Assembly: GCA_019694455.1 (NCBI GenBank)
Contig: JAIBBY010000013.1
Location: 1 to 64,000, forward strand
Direction of reading: 5' to 3'
DNA from: Pirellulales bacterium
Lineage (GTDB): Bacteria; Planctomycetota; Planctomycetia; Pirellulales; JAEUIK01
Length of the DNA stretch: 64,000 nucleotides
Shown piece after piece: positions 8,894 through 17,225 of the stretch (positions within the stretch are counted from its first letter, which is position 1; each line of letters opens with the position of its first letter). The notes under the pieces were generated by a model. It saw only the letters and a list, made by a program, of their open reading frames with translations, was not told the origin of the DNA and made no database searches. The position numbers were made by a program, and so were the translations under genes.

Positions 8894-10639
8894 TCAGTAG
8901 CCGAGCATCAGCAGATGCTCAACAATCGGTCCGAGCGCCAGCGCGGGGATGAACGTGAGGGCGCCAACTACGATCACCACGCCGATCAGCATGACCACAA
9001 ACAGCGGCGTGTGCGTGGGTAGCGTGCCAGCGCCGGGTGGAGTGTACTTTTTCTGCGCCAGTGAACCGGCAATGGCCAACACGGGCACGGCCAGCCAGTA
9101 CCGAGAGACGAGCATCGCGATTCCGGTAGTGAGATTGTAAAAGACGTTGTTCGCGCCGAGTCCAGCGAACGCGCTGCCGTTGTTGTTGCCGGCGGAAGAA
9201 AAGGCGTAAAGCACCTGGCTCAGGCCGTGAGCGCCGGGATTGGAGATGGTTGCCGTGCCGGCCGTTGTGACAATGGCGAGCGCTGTGAATCCCAATACAA
9301 CCAATGGGGGAAAAAGTATCACCAGCGAGGCCATCTTCATCTCATAGGCCTCGATCTTCTTACCGAGGTATTCAGGAGTCCGACCCACCATGAGACCCGC
9401 GATGAAGACGGCGATGATGGCGAACATCAACATGCCATAGAGGCCGCTGCCAGCACCACCAAAGACGACCTCGCCCAACTGCATCAGCCACATCGGGACG
9501 AGTCCGCCAAGCGGCGTATACGAATCGTGCATGGAGTTCACTGCTCCATTGGACGCGGCAGTGGTGACGGTTGCCCAGAGCGCGGACGCCGCAACTCCGA
9601 ACCGGACCTCCTTGCCTTCCATGTTTCCGCCTCCTTGCCCCGCGCTGGCTCGTTCATCGACGCCAAGCTCGCCGAACAGGGGGTTACCTGTCTGTTCGGC
9701 CCAATAGCACACGCCAAGCAGGCCCACAAAAATCAACAGCATCGCGGTGTAGATCGCCCAACCTTGGCGCGCATCGCCGACCATCAGCCCGAAGGTGTAA
9801 CACAGGGCTGCGGGCAGAATCAGAATTGCAAGACACTCCAGAAAGTTGCAAAGCGGAGTGGAGTTCTCAAACGGATGAGCCGAATTGACGCCGAAGAAAC
9901 CACCTCCATTGGTGCCGAGCTGCTTGATGGCGATTTGCGATGCGGCCGGCCCGAGCGCCAATCGCTGTGTCGTGACGACCTGTCCATTAGCGTCAGTCGT
10001 TGGCTCGACGAGAGTCACCGTTTCATACGGCCGGAGCGTCTGCACAACCCCTTGAGACACCTGCGCGAGCGCCAGCGCGATCGAGAGCGGCATGAGTATA
10101 TATAGGGTGCTGCGTGTGAGATCGACCCAGAAACTGCCCAGGGTTGTCGCCGAGCGGTGAGTGATGCCGCGAATGAGCGCCACCAACATCGCCATGCCCG
10201 TCGCGGCGGAAACAAAGTTTTGCACCGTGAGTCCCAACATTTGGCTGAGATAGCTGAGGGTCGACTCGCCACTGTATGCCTGCCAGTTGGTGTTGGTGGC
10301 GTAGCTAACGGCCGTGTTGAACGCCAGATCGGGCGACACTGCAGCGATGGCCTCGGGATTCAGCGGCAATCGATGCTGGGCTCGCTGCAGGCCATATACC
10401 GCCAAGAGCCCCAGCAGGTTAAACACCAGCATCGCGGCGGCGTACTTTTTCCAACCCATCTCTTCATTGGGGTCAACACCGGCGAGCCGATAGCAGCCGC
10501 GTTCGATCCAACCGATTCCGCGATCGAGTCCGCAGGGCTCTCCTTGATAGACACGAGCCATGTAGCTACCAAGCGGTTTGACGATCAGGGTTAGCACGAT
10601 GACAAACAACAGCAACTGTCCGATCGCGACCGCAGTCAT
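8894..10639 (-). CDS. kdpA: KdpA, potassium-translocating channel-like subunit
   Basis: A 581-residue polytopic membrane protein. Selectivity-loop signatures are visible: [12 protein letters not shown] in the first loop, [23 protein letters not shown] in the second, [12 protein letters not shown] in the third and [12 protein letters not shown] in the fourth. The ATG at 10639 is chosen because it overlaps the kdpF TGA as ATGA, a strong coupling sign; the in-frame GTG three codons upstream is less likely. KdpA belongs to the SKT superfamily and selects potassium ions. The length fits the family. Confidence 0.96.
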   Translation of the reverse strand: MTAVAIGQLLLFVIVLTLIVKPLGSYMARVYQGEPCGLDRGIGWIERGCYRLAGVDPNEEMGWKKYAAAMLVFNLLGLLAVYGLQRAQHRLPLNPEAIAAVSPDLAFNTAVSYATNTNWQAYSGESTLSYLSQMLGLTVQNFVSAATGMAMLVALIRGITHRSATTLGSFWVDLTRSTLYILMPLSIALALAQVSQGVVQTLRPYETVTLVEPTTDANGQVVTTQRLALGPAASQIAIKQLGTNGGGFFGVNSAHPFENSTPLCNFLECLAILILPAALCYTFGLMVGDARQGWAIYTAMLLIFVGLLGVCYWAEQTGNPLFGELGVDERASAGQGGGNMEGKEVRFGVAASALWATVTTAASNGAVNSMHDSYTPLGGLVPMWLMQLGEVVFGGAGSGLYGMLMFAIIAVFIAGLMVGRTPEYLGKKIEAYEMKMASLVILFPPLVVLGFTALAIVTTAGTATISNPGAHGLSQVLYAFSSAGNNNGSAFAGLGANNVFYNLTTGIAMLVSRYWLAVPVLAIAGSLAQKKYTPPGAGTLPTHTPLFVVMLIGVVIVVGALTFIPALALGPIVEHLLMLGY

Positions 10640-10728
10640 GAAAACCACTCCGGCTTGAGCAACGCAATGATCAGGTAAACAAGCAGCAGCAGGCTGACAA
10701 CTGCCCCGAAAACATAAATGGCGCTCAT
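10636..10728 (-). CDS. kdpF: KdpF, small membrane stabiliser of the Kdp complex
   Basis: A 30-residue peptide beginning [16 protein letters not shown] and ending LLKPEWFS, a single hydrophobic helix with the classical KdpF C-terminus KPE(R/W)F. AGGAGA lies 7-12 nt before the ATG at 10728. Its stop overlaps the kdpA start (ATGA), and its start overlaps the stop of the preceding 30-codon frame in the same way. KdpF stabilises KdpFABC in Escherichia coli. Confidence 0.9.
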   Translation of the reverse strand: MSAIYVFGAVVSLLLLVYLIIALLKPEWFS

Positions 10729-10817
10729 CGTTGTTCTCCTACCGCCCCACAAAGCCAAAGGAGCGCGGCGGTGGCGGCGAAGAACACCAGCGTGACGCCT
10801 AGATACAGCAAATCCAT
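10725..10817 (-). CDS. 30-residue membrane peptide heading the kdp operon
   Basis: An ATG at 10817 opens a 30-codon frame beginning [22 protein letters not shown] and ending GAVGEQR. It is a single hydrophobic helix with acidic N- and basic C-flanks. Its TGA overlaps the kdpF ATG as ATGA, the same coupling used between kdpF and kdpA. Small hydrophobic frames of this type (often starting MD-x-x-YL) occur ahead of kdpF in other bacteria but have no established role to my knowledge. A leader peptide that only controls kdpF translation is the main alternative to a structural subunit. Confidence 0.68.
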   Translation of the reverse strand: MDLLYLGVTLVFFAATAALLWLCGAVGEQR

Positions 10818-10841
10818 GACGCGAGTCTCCCACTCGATCTG

Positions 10842-10862
10842 GAGAAATCACATAGATTTCTC
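10842..10862. promoter_or_regulatory. Perfect inverted repeat upstream of the kdp operon
   Basis: GAGAAATC-ACATA-GATTTCTC is a perfect 8-bp inverted repeat with a 5-nt spacer, ending 25 bp before the first start codon of the operon. It could be an operator (KdpE is the obvious candidate) or a leader hairpin. Its AT-rich arms stand out from the GC-rich surroundings. Function is inferred from position only. Confidence 0.45.
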
Positions 10863-10961
10863 TTTCGCCCAATTCTGGCGACATGCGCGCCAAATTGCTG
10901 CTAAGAATGGCCGTCGGCGCGCTAAGACCGCGCTAAGGAGGCGCACGATGGACAACGACGC

Positions 10962-11825
10962 TCAGGCCGCCACATAGATGGCGATGGCGCCAAAGTGCAG
11001 CGCGGAGCCCCCCATCACGAACAGATGCCAAATGGCGTGGAAGCCAGGCTTGTCGTCGCGGCAAAAGAAGACCACGCCAGCGGAATAGCTGACGCCGCCC
11101 GCGAACAACAGCAGCAATCCGCCAAGTGGCAACACTGCGAGCAGGGGCTTGAAGGCGATAATCACAAGCCAGCCCAAGCAGAGGCACGGCAGGGGCGAGG
11201 TCTGTTCCAGGCAGTTGGCGTGGCGCACCTTGTTATAGACGCCAACGGCGGCGAGCGACCAGACAGCCGCGAGCAACCCATAACCCATGGGATTGCGCAT
11301 CAGGATGACGAGAAAAGGCGTGTACGTGCCGGCGATGAACAGGTAGATCGCCGCATGATCGCAAAGCTGCAGTCGCAGCTTCCGTCGTGGGCATTGCGCC
11401 TTGTGGTACAAAGTGGATGCAGCGTACATGAGCAACAGCGTGGCGCCATAAAATCCGCACGCAGTCACGCGCGCGGCGCCCCCCATCATCAGCGACCAGG
11501 TGGCGAGGTAAGCAACGCCGATCACACTCAGCGCCAACCCCAGGCCGTGCGTCCAGGTGTTCAGCCGCTCCTCGGCCACCGATTCCGCGGCGCTACGAGC
11601 GTGATCGGCTGGACGCTGGAGGGCCTGAGCCAAGTGAGCCGTGGCGGTCGCAAGCTGTGACCACAGATTCGATTCGATCGGTGGCGCGGCGGAGGCAGCA
11701 GCCCGGACGAGTGCGGCAGCACTTTGGGCAGGGGACACAGAACTGCGGGTAGCAGCCGATTTGCGGGGCGCGAGGGCCGATGAAGCGACATCGGCGAGTC
11801 GAAACGATCCAGTGAGCGCGGCCAT
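10962..11825 (-). CDS. Hemolysin III / PAQR-family membrane protein
   Basis: From ATG 11825 the protein has 287 residues; AGGAGA lies 8-13 nt upstream. The first 85 residues are Ala/Ser-rich and not conserved. The remainder is the seven-helix hemolysin III (YqfA/PAQR) fold: ERLNTWTHGLG, ASTLYHKAQ with the metal-site His, LCDHAAIYLFIAGTYTPF, and the C-terminal GFHAIWHLFVMGGSALHF with two His. PAQR proteins bind zinc through a Ser/Asp/His set and are thought to act as lipid hydrolases or to influence membrane homeostasis; the hemolysin name is historical. It is read in the same direction as kdp but is separated by about 145 bp. Confidence 0.88.
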   Translation of the reverse strand: MAALTGSFRLADVASSALAPRKSAATRSSVSPAQSAAALVRAAASAAPPIESNLWSQLATATAHLAQALQRPADHARSAAESVAEERLNTWTHGLGLALSVIGVAYLATWSLMMGGAARVTACGFYGATLLLMYAASTLYHKAQCPRRKLRLQLCDHAAIYLFIAGTYTPFLVILMRNPMGYGLLAAVWSLAAVGVYNKVRHANCLEQTSPLPCLCLGWLVIIAFKPLLAVLPLGGLLLLFAGGVSYSAGVVFFCRDDKPGFHAIWHLFVMGGSALHFGAIAIYVAA

Positions 11826-11990
11826 GAGTGTATCTCCTGTTGCCCACTTTCTCTCGCGCAATTTGCAACGATTCGTTACAGCGAATCAGCCATCTTCTTC
11901 AATTCATCGCGCGGAACGATCGACGTCGCGCGGCTGCGGTCCGGTTTCGGCGCGGCCGCGCGATCGATCGGAGCGATGGGGAAACTCGTG

Positions 11991-13307
11991 TCAGGCAACC
12001 GCCTTGGATTGGAACAAGCCGGCGTTGTAGGCCGCTCGCTCCAGACATCGCAGCGCCTCGACCAGTTGCTCGCGGGTGTGATTGGCCGTGAGGCTGATTC
12101 GCAAGCGCTCGCTGCCGTGCGGCACCGCTGGAAAGGGGACCGAATTGACGCAGATGTTCGCCTGATGCAGTTCAAGCGTCATCTGCCGCAAGATCGGCAT
12201 CGAGCCGACGATCACCGGAATGATCGGGCTAGGCGCCCCGCTGATCGTGAAGCCCAGCCGCTTCAACTCGCTGTGCATGAACCGGCAGTTGTCCCACAGT
12301 TGATCGACGCGCCACGGTTCGGATTGAATCACATCTAGCGCGGCGGCGGCGGCGGTGACCATGGGCGAAGGGGCCGTGGAGAACATGCCCGAGCGAGCGA
12401 AGTAGCGGATGTAGTTCACCAGGTCGTAGTTGCCGGCGACAAACCCGCCGCAAGCGCCGAGGGCCTTGCTGAGGGTGCCGACATGGAGATCGATCTGTCC
12501 CTCCACGCCAAAATGCGCAGTGGCGCCACGGCCGCCCTCGCCGAGCACGCCGGTGGAGTGCGCTTCGTCGACCAAGAGCAACGCATCGTGCCGGCGAACG
12601 ACCTTGAGGATTTCGTCGAGCGGCGCGGCGTCGCCATCCATGCTGTAGATGCCCTCGACGGCGACCAGACGCGTCTTGGCGTCGCGGTTTCGGCGCAAGA
12701 CGCGATCGAGATGATCCACATCGTTGTGCCGAAAGACTTTGATTTGCGCTCCCGAGAGATTGGCGCCGTCGACCATGCTGGCATGCGAGAGGCGATCGAG
12801 AATGACCACATCGTTCTTGCCGCAAACGGCGGAGATGACGCCGACGTTGGCCGAGTACCCGGTGGCGAAGACGCACGCTTCTTCGGCGCCCTTGAAGCTC
12901 GCCAGCTTGGTTTCCAGGCGGCGGGTGGTGGGGAAGGTGCCGACCAACAGCGGCGAGCTGCCGGCGCCGGCGCCGTACAGGTGAGCGGCCTCGCAGGCGG
13001 CCTCGATCACCCGCGGGTGATTGGCAAGTCCGAGATAATTATTGCTGGCAAGCATGATCATACGGCGTTCGAACGACTCGCGCGGATAGTCGACCAGCGC
13101 CTCGGCGTCGTTCGGTTCGAGCAGCATCCGGCGATATAGGTTGTGCCCTTTCGCCTCGAAGTGCTCGACGGCGCTGGCGAACATGGCGGCGGCGGTGCGA
13201 AAATCGACGCCGTTTTCTCGGGCGCGGAGCACCTCGACAAGCGAGTATTCTTCGTTGGTTTCTGGCGAAGGTTGTTGAGCGTGGGCGATTTGCAGCGTGG
13301 TGGTCAT
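11991..13307 (-). CDS. Alpha-oxoamine synthase (SPT/KBL/BioF-like, PLP-dependent)
   Basis: A 438-residue fold-type I PLP enzyme. Landmarks are MLASNNYLGLANHP, GAGAGSSPLLVGTF, ATGYSANVGVIS, DRLSHASMVDGA, EGIYSMDGDAAPL, VDEAHSTGVLGEGGRG and the Schiff-base Lys in GTLSKALGACGGF. The C-terminal block SPIIPVIVG followed by SERLRISLTANHTREQL is typical. The family condenses an amino acid with an acyl thioester, releasing CO2: serine palmitoyltransferase, 2-amino-3-ketobutyrate CoA ligase or 8-amino-7-oxononanoate synthase. No tdh or bio gene lies nearby. The divergent neighbour resembles the GNAT-fold bacterial ceramide synthase, which favours a serine palmitoyltransferase-like role, but the acyl donor and amino acid are not proven. 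About 50 N-terminal residues extend beyond the minimal family core. Confidence 0.85.
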   Translation of the reverse strand: MTTTLQIAHAQQPSPETNEEYSLVEVLRARENGVDFRTAAAMFASAVEHFEAKGHNLYRRMLLEPNDAEALVDYPRESFERRMIMLASNNYLGLANHPRVIEAACEAAHLYGAGAGSSPLLVGTFPTTRRLETKLASFKGAEEACVFATGYSANVGVISAVCGKNDVVILDRLSHASMVDGANLSGAQIKVFRHNDVDHLDRVLRRNRDAKTRLVAVEGIYSMDGDAAPLDEILKVVRRHDALLLVDEAHSTGVLGEGGRGATAHFGVEGQIDLHVGTLSKALGACGGFVAGNYDLVNYIRYFARSGMFSTAPSPMVTAAAAALDVIQSEPWRVDQLWDNCRFMHSELKRLGFTISGAPSPIIPVIVGSMPILRQMTLELHQANICVNSVPFPAVPHGSERLRISLTANHTREQLVEALRCLERAAYNAGLFQSKAVA

Positions 13308-13589
13308 GGCAGGCTCCCGGCCGGTTCTGAAGGTCGAAGTTCGCTTTGGAATCCGCTGACCGCGGTTCCGCTTCTATCAAGCCAAGCGCAGACGGCCGAT
13401 CGGCGTTACACCCGCAAAATAGACCGGTGAAATCCGCACAAACGTCTTCATCCGGCGATCGGCCAGGAGAGGAGGCGTAACAACCGGAGCGCAGTCTGCG
13501 CTGGAACTAGCGTCGTGCTAATTCGTCTGCAAAGATCACTTATCGCAAGGGTTAATGCCGTGACTACCCTCACTCAATCGCCCCAACGC

Positions 13590-14765
13590 ATGGCCACTTC
13601 GGTTCCGCGAGATGTCACCGTCAAGATGAACCGATCGAATGTGACCATTGAACAAGTTCGCACGCGGCGCGAGCGCCAGGAATTTGTCGACTTCCCGTAT
13701 ACGATCTATCAAGGCGATTCCAACTGGTGTCCGCAGCTCAAATTGGAGGCGCATGCGTCGATCGACCCGGCTAAGCACCCGTTCTACAAGCATGGCGCCG
13801 CGGTGCAGTTCTTGGCGCGCCGGCAGGGGCAAGTGGTGGGGCGCATCAATGTCAGCGACGACCCTCACTACAACGCCGAACATGCCGCCAACGTTGGCTG
13901 CTTTGGCATGTTCGAAACGATCGACGACCCCGAGGTGGCCCGCGCGTTGCTCGACGCCGCGGCGCGCTGGCTGCGAGCGCGCGGCCGGACATCCATCATG
14001 GGGCCGATCGACTATTCAACTAACTATCCCGCCGGTCTGTTGGTGGAAGGTTTTGACACGCCGCAGCGCGTGATGATGAACCACAATCCGGCGTACTACA
14101 CCGAACGCCTGGAAGCATGGGGGCTGGAAAAGGCCAAGGATACTTATGCCTGGTGGTTTGACGGTGAAGCGCCCAAGCTCGAAGAATGGGTGCGCCGCGC
14201 CGAACGCATCGCCAAGCGCGGAGGCGTGACGATCCGCCCGGTGCGGGTCGACGACTTTGAGGCGGAGATCGACCTCTGCATGCAGGTGTATAACCAGGCC
14301 TGGGAGAAGTCGTGGGGCTTTGTGCAGATGACGCCCGACGAGTTCCATCATCTGGCGCATCAACTCAAAAAAACGGCTGTGCCCGAGTTGCTGCTACTGG
14401 CCGAAGTGGCAGGTCAGCCCGTGGGATTCTGCGTGACGCTGCCTGACGTGAACGAGGCGATCCGGCCGATGGGCGGCAAACTGACGACTTGGGGACTGCC
14501 GATTGGCCTGTTCCGCCTGCTGCGTGGCATGAAACGCATTCAAACCGCGCGGATGGCGGTGTTGGGAGTGCTGCCCGCGTTCCGCAAGCGCGGCATTGCG
14601 GAGCTGATGATCTTGCGCATCTTTCAATACGGCAAGCATCAGTTGGGTTACCAGGGCGCGGAGCTCGGTTGGACCCTGGAGGACAACGAGATGATCAATC
14701 GCACCGTGGAAAGCGTGGGAGCGCGGCGTTACAAGCGATTCCGCATCTACGAGCGAGGCATTTGA
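13590..14765 (+). CDS. Large GNAT-fold N-acyltransferase (YghO / bacterial ceramide synthase-like)
   Basis: About 391 residues from ATG 13590; ATG 13626 (MNRSNVTIEQVRTRRE) is equally credible and GTG 13515 is possible, none with a clear ribosome site. The N-terminal half has FVDFPYTIYQGDSNWCPQL, QVVGRINVSDD, FGMFETIDD and IMGPIDYSTNYPAGLLVEGFD, followed by MMNHNPAYYTE. The C-terminal half has a GNAT-like core with ARMAVLGVLPAFRKRGIAELMI, where the R-x-x-G-I/A acyl-CoA site is visible. This architecture resembles the YghO-type family to which, as I recall, the Caulobacter ceramide synthase bCerS belongs. It is divergent from an alpha-oxoamine synthase. N-acylation of a sphingoid base is therefore the leading inference; an unrelated acetyltransferase role is possible. 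Confidence 0.78.
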   Translation: MATSVPRDVTVKMNRSNVTIEQVRTRRERQEFVDFPYTIYQGDSNWCPQLKLEAHASIDPAKHPFYKHGAAVQFLARRQGQVVGRINVSDDPHYNAEHAANVGCFGMFETIDDPEVARALLDAAARWLRARGRTSIMGPIDYSTNYPAGLLVEGFDTPQRVMMNHNPAYYTERLEAWGLEKAKDTYAWWFDGEAPKLEEWVRRAERIAKRGGVTIRPVRVDDFEAEIDLCMQVYNQAWEKSWGFVQMTPDEFHHLAHQLKKTAVPELLLLAEVAGQPVGFCVTLPDVNEAIRPMGGKLTTWGLPIGLFRLLRGMKRIQTARMAVLGVLPAFRKRGIAELMILRIFQYGKHQLGYQGAELGWTLEDNEMINRTVESVGARRYKRFRIYERGI

Positions 14766-15009
14766 TCCATGCAGGGCGGGCGGGACCCGAATGGCGCCTC
14801 GTACAAAAGCGCACCAGTCGCCGGCCGGTATGCGAAAAATGTTTGCCGGTTGGCGTTGGCGGTGATTCAATAAACGGCGTTCCGCTGGCCGCGCGCCGCT
14901 GGAATCTGTCGCAATTCGTTTTGGCGTCGCTCATCGCGCGCGAGTCAGTGGCCCGTACGTTGGCTGCCGCTCACTCTCGAAAGCGTTTCCTCACGCAAGG
15001 AGCCCCGCC

Positions 15010-16545
15010 ATGCAAAGCACGACACGCCGCCGGTTTCTGGCCGATGTGGGACACGGGGCGCTGATTGCCAGTTTGGGCACTGGACTTGCGACTGATCTTG
15101 GCTTTGGCCGTTGCCTAGCCGCCGAATCCGTGTCACGACTGCAATTCGGCGAGCTGGATTCACTGGTAGGCCTGATGGCCGACACGCCGATCGACCAGTT
15201 TCTGCCGCGTGTGGTGGCGGCGGCCCAGGGGGGCGCCACGGCCAAGCAACTTGTCGCCGCGGCGGCGTTGGCCAACGCGCGCGCCCTGGGGGGGCACGAC
15301 TACATTGGCTATCACGCGCTGATGGCGCTGGCGCCCGCCTTTGCGATGGCCGGCAATGAACCGCGCGGCAGGCAATTGCTGCCGATTATGAAGGTGCTAT
15401 ATCGCAACATCAAGCAGATTCAAGATCAAAAAGAAGACGACGACGCGATGCACCCGGTCGAAGCGTCGGCGGCGCACACCGGCAGCGCCGACGAACTGCG
15501 AACTTTGGTGCGGCAGGCCGACTTGCCGGCGGCCGAGGCGCTGTTGGCGCGAATGGTCGCCGACGATCGCGAAGAAGCGTTCAACGATTTGCAGCCCACC
15601 ATTCAGGACGATGTGAACGTGCATCGCGTGGTGTTGGTGTGGCGATCTTGGTCGCTATTGCCGCTAGCGGGGGCCGAGCATTCGCATACCCTGCTTCGTC
15701 AGTCGGTGCGGTATTGCGTCGATTTTGAGCAAGAGCGAATGGCCAAGGGAGGTCCAGAGCCGGCAGTGCGTCAGGTGCTGCCAAAGCTGCTCGACCAGTA
15801 CAAGTTGCACGACGCCGCGCCAGGCGCGCGGAGGGCCGGCGACGACTGGGTGGACCAGTTGGCGGGGGCGATTCACCACGGCAGCCGCGAAGAGGCGGCG
15901 GAAGCGGTGGCGGCGGCGCTGGCAGAAGGCTTTGCTCCGCCCGACATCGCCGAGGCGTTGTCTTTGGCCGCCAATCGGCTGCTGCTCACCGATCCGGGCC
16001 GACCAGAACAGTACGCCAGCGCGAACAAGCCAGCCGGCAGCGTGCATGGCGATTCGGTGGGGGTGCACGCCTCGGATGCGGCAAACGCCTGGCGCAACAT
16101 CGCGCTCGCCGGCAACCCGCATACAGCCGTGACCAGCCTGATCGTGGGCGCGTTTCACACCGGCGGTCAAAAGCGGACGCCGAGCGATCTGTACCCGGCG
16201 GCGGCCGATTTGGAATCGATTCGCGACGTGGCGCCGGAGAAGTTGTTGGCGGAAATTGGTGCGGCGATCCAGAACAAGGATCAACGTCGCGCGGCGGCGC
16301 TGGCGCAGCGCTATGGCGACGCGGGATTGGCCGCGCCAGCGCTGTGCGACCTGTTGCGCCAATTTGCGATTAGCGAAGACGGCGCGCTGCACGCGGAGAA
16401 GTACTATCAAACCGCGATGGAGGAATTCGCCAACATCCGTCCGGCGCTACGCTGGGGACAATTGGTCGGCTTGGCCCGCGTGAGCGCCAGTCAATACGGC
16501 TACCCCGCGCCGGGAGTCTCCGAGGCCGCACGATTGTTGGCCTAG
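15010..16545 (+). CDS. Tat-exported His-rich protein of unknown function
   Basis: A 511-residue protein with a twin-arginine signal (TTRRRFLADVGHGALIA) and a good ribosome site (AAGGAGC) before the ATG. I do not recognise a named family. The mature part is probably all alpha-helical and carries repeated conserved-looking His clusters: HDYIGYHALMALAP, VHRVVLVWRSW, EHSHTLLRQS, VHGDSVGVHASDAANAW and NPHTAVTSLIVGAFHTGG. Such spacing in a Tat substrate, which is folded before export, suggests a metal- or cofactor-binding oxidoreductase, but this is only inference. Similar proteins accompany DUF1501/PSCyt genes in planctomycetes as far as I recall. It converges on the cyclophilin gene. Confidence 0.78.
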   Translation: MQSTTRRRFLADVGHGALIASLGTGLATDLGFGRCLAAESVSRLQFGELDSLVGLMADTPIDQFLPRVVAAAQGGATAKQLVAAAALANARALGGHDYIGYHALMALAPAFAMAGNEPRGRQLLPIMKVLYRNIKQIQDQKEDDDAMHPVEASAAHTGSADELRTLVRQADLPAAEALLARMVADDREEAFNDLQPTIQDDVNVHRVVLVWRSWSLLPLAGAEHSHTLLRQSVRYCVDFEQERMAKGGPEPAVRQVLPKLLDQYKLHDAAPGARRAGDDWVDQLAGAIHHGSREEAAEAVAAALAEGFAPPDIAEALSLAANRLLLTDPGRPEQYASANKPAGSVHGDSVGVHASDAANAWRNIALAGNPHTAVTSLIVGAFHTGGQKRTPSDLYPAAADLESIRDVAPEKLLAEIGAAIQNKDQRRAAALAQRYGDAGLAAPALCDLLRQFAISEDGALHAEKYYQTAMEEFANIRPALRWGQLVGLARVSASQYGYPAPGVSEAARLLA

Positions 16546-16574
16546 CGGATATTGCCGCGACTAGCGCGCAGCTA

Positions 16575-16606
16575 GCCGGAGCGCGATCGGCCGATCGCGC
16601 TCCGGC
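16575..16606. terminator. 32-bp perfect palindrome between convergent genes
   Basis: Sixteen-base arms beginning GCCGGAGCGCGATCGG are followed directly by their exact reverse complement, with no spacer. It lies between the stops of the Tat-exported protein and the cyclophilin, which converge. It would form a very stable hairpin in either transcript, so a bidirectional terminator is the simplest reading, although no U-tract follows on either side. Confidence 0.6.
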
Positions 16607-16621
16607 GCTGTGAGCAACGAA

Positions 16622-17191
16622 TTAGAGTTGACCGCAATCGGCGATCACGATCTTGGCTTGGGTCGCGCCCGAGCGAGAACCGAGGCCTTCGATCTTCTTC
16701 ACCACATCCATGCCCTCGACCACCTGACCGAAGACGACATGCTTGCCGTCGAGCCAGTCGGTCTTGATGGTGCAGAGGAAAAACTGCGAACCGTTCGTAT
16801 TGGGTCCGGCGTTGGCCATGCTAAGCACGCCAGGACCGGTGTGCTTGAGCTTGAAGTTTTCGTCGGCGAACTTTTCGCCGTAGATCGACTTGCCGCCCGT
16901 ACCGTTGCCGCGGGTGAAATCGCCCCCTTGGCACATGAACTCGGGAATGACGCGGTGGAACGCGCTTCCCTTGTAGCCAAAGCCTTTCTCGTCGGTGCAT
17001 AAGGCGCGAAAATTCTCGGCGGTCTTGGGCACGACGTCGCTACGCAATTCGATGACGATCCGGCCTAGCTCCTGGCCATCGGCGGTGATGTCCATAAAGC
17101 AGCGGGGCAGCGCGTTCTCGTCGGCGGCGCGGGCGGCCGAGGCCCCCAGCGCCAATCCAACCACCGTCAAGAGAATCAATTGAGAAGTCAT
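16622..17191 (-). CDS. Cyclophilin-type peptidyl-prolyl cis-trans isomerase, exported
   Basis: From ATG 17191, preceded by AAGGAG, the protein has 189 residues. It begins with a signal peptide ([22 protein letters not shown]). The cyclophilin domain is complete: [33 protein letters not shown] contains the catalytic Arg and the Phe and Gln of the active site, and [23 protein letters not shown] and [18 protein letters not shown] are standard. It catalyses proline isomerisation during folding, here most likely outside the cytoplasm. The Trp of the cyclosporin site is visible in DWLDGKH. It follows the DUF1501 gene on the same strand. Confidence 0.95.
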   Translation of the reverse strand: MTSQLILLTVVGLALGASAARAADENALPRCFMDITADGQELGRIVIELRSDVVPKTAENFRALCTDEKGFGYKGSAFHRVIPEFMCQGGDFTRGNGTGGKSIYGEKFADENFKLKHTGPGVLSMANAGPNTNGSQFFLCTIKTDWLDGKHVVFGQVVEGMDVVKKIEGLGSRSGATQAKIVIADCGQL

Positions 17192-17225
17192 CCGTCGCTC
17201 CTTCCAAGTTTGTTGTTTGCTTCGG

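Noticed and set aside
9227-10105. Open frame of about 290 codons on the plus strand
   Set aside because: It lies opposite kdpA, is rich in His/Arg/Gln and matches no family; typical antisense shadow in high-GC DNA.
11991-13307. Calling this gene kbl or bioF
   Set aside because: Family motifs do not separate these by eye and neither tdh nor bio genes are adjacent.
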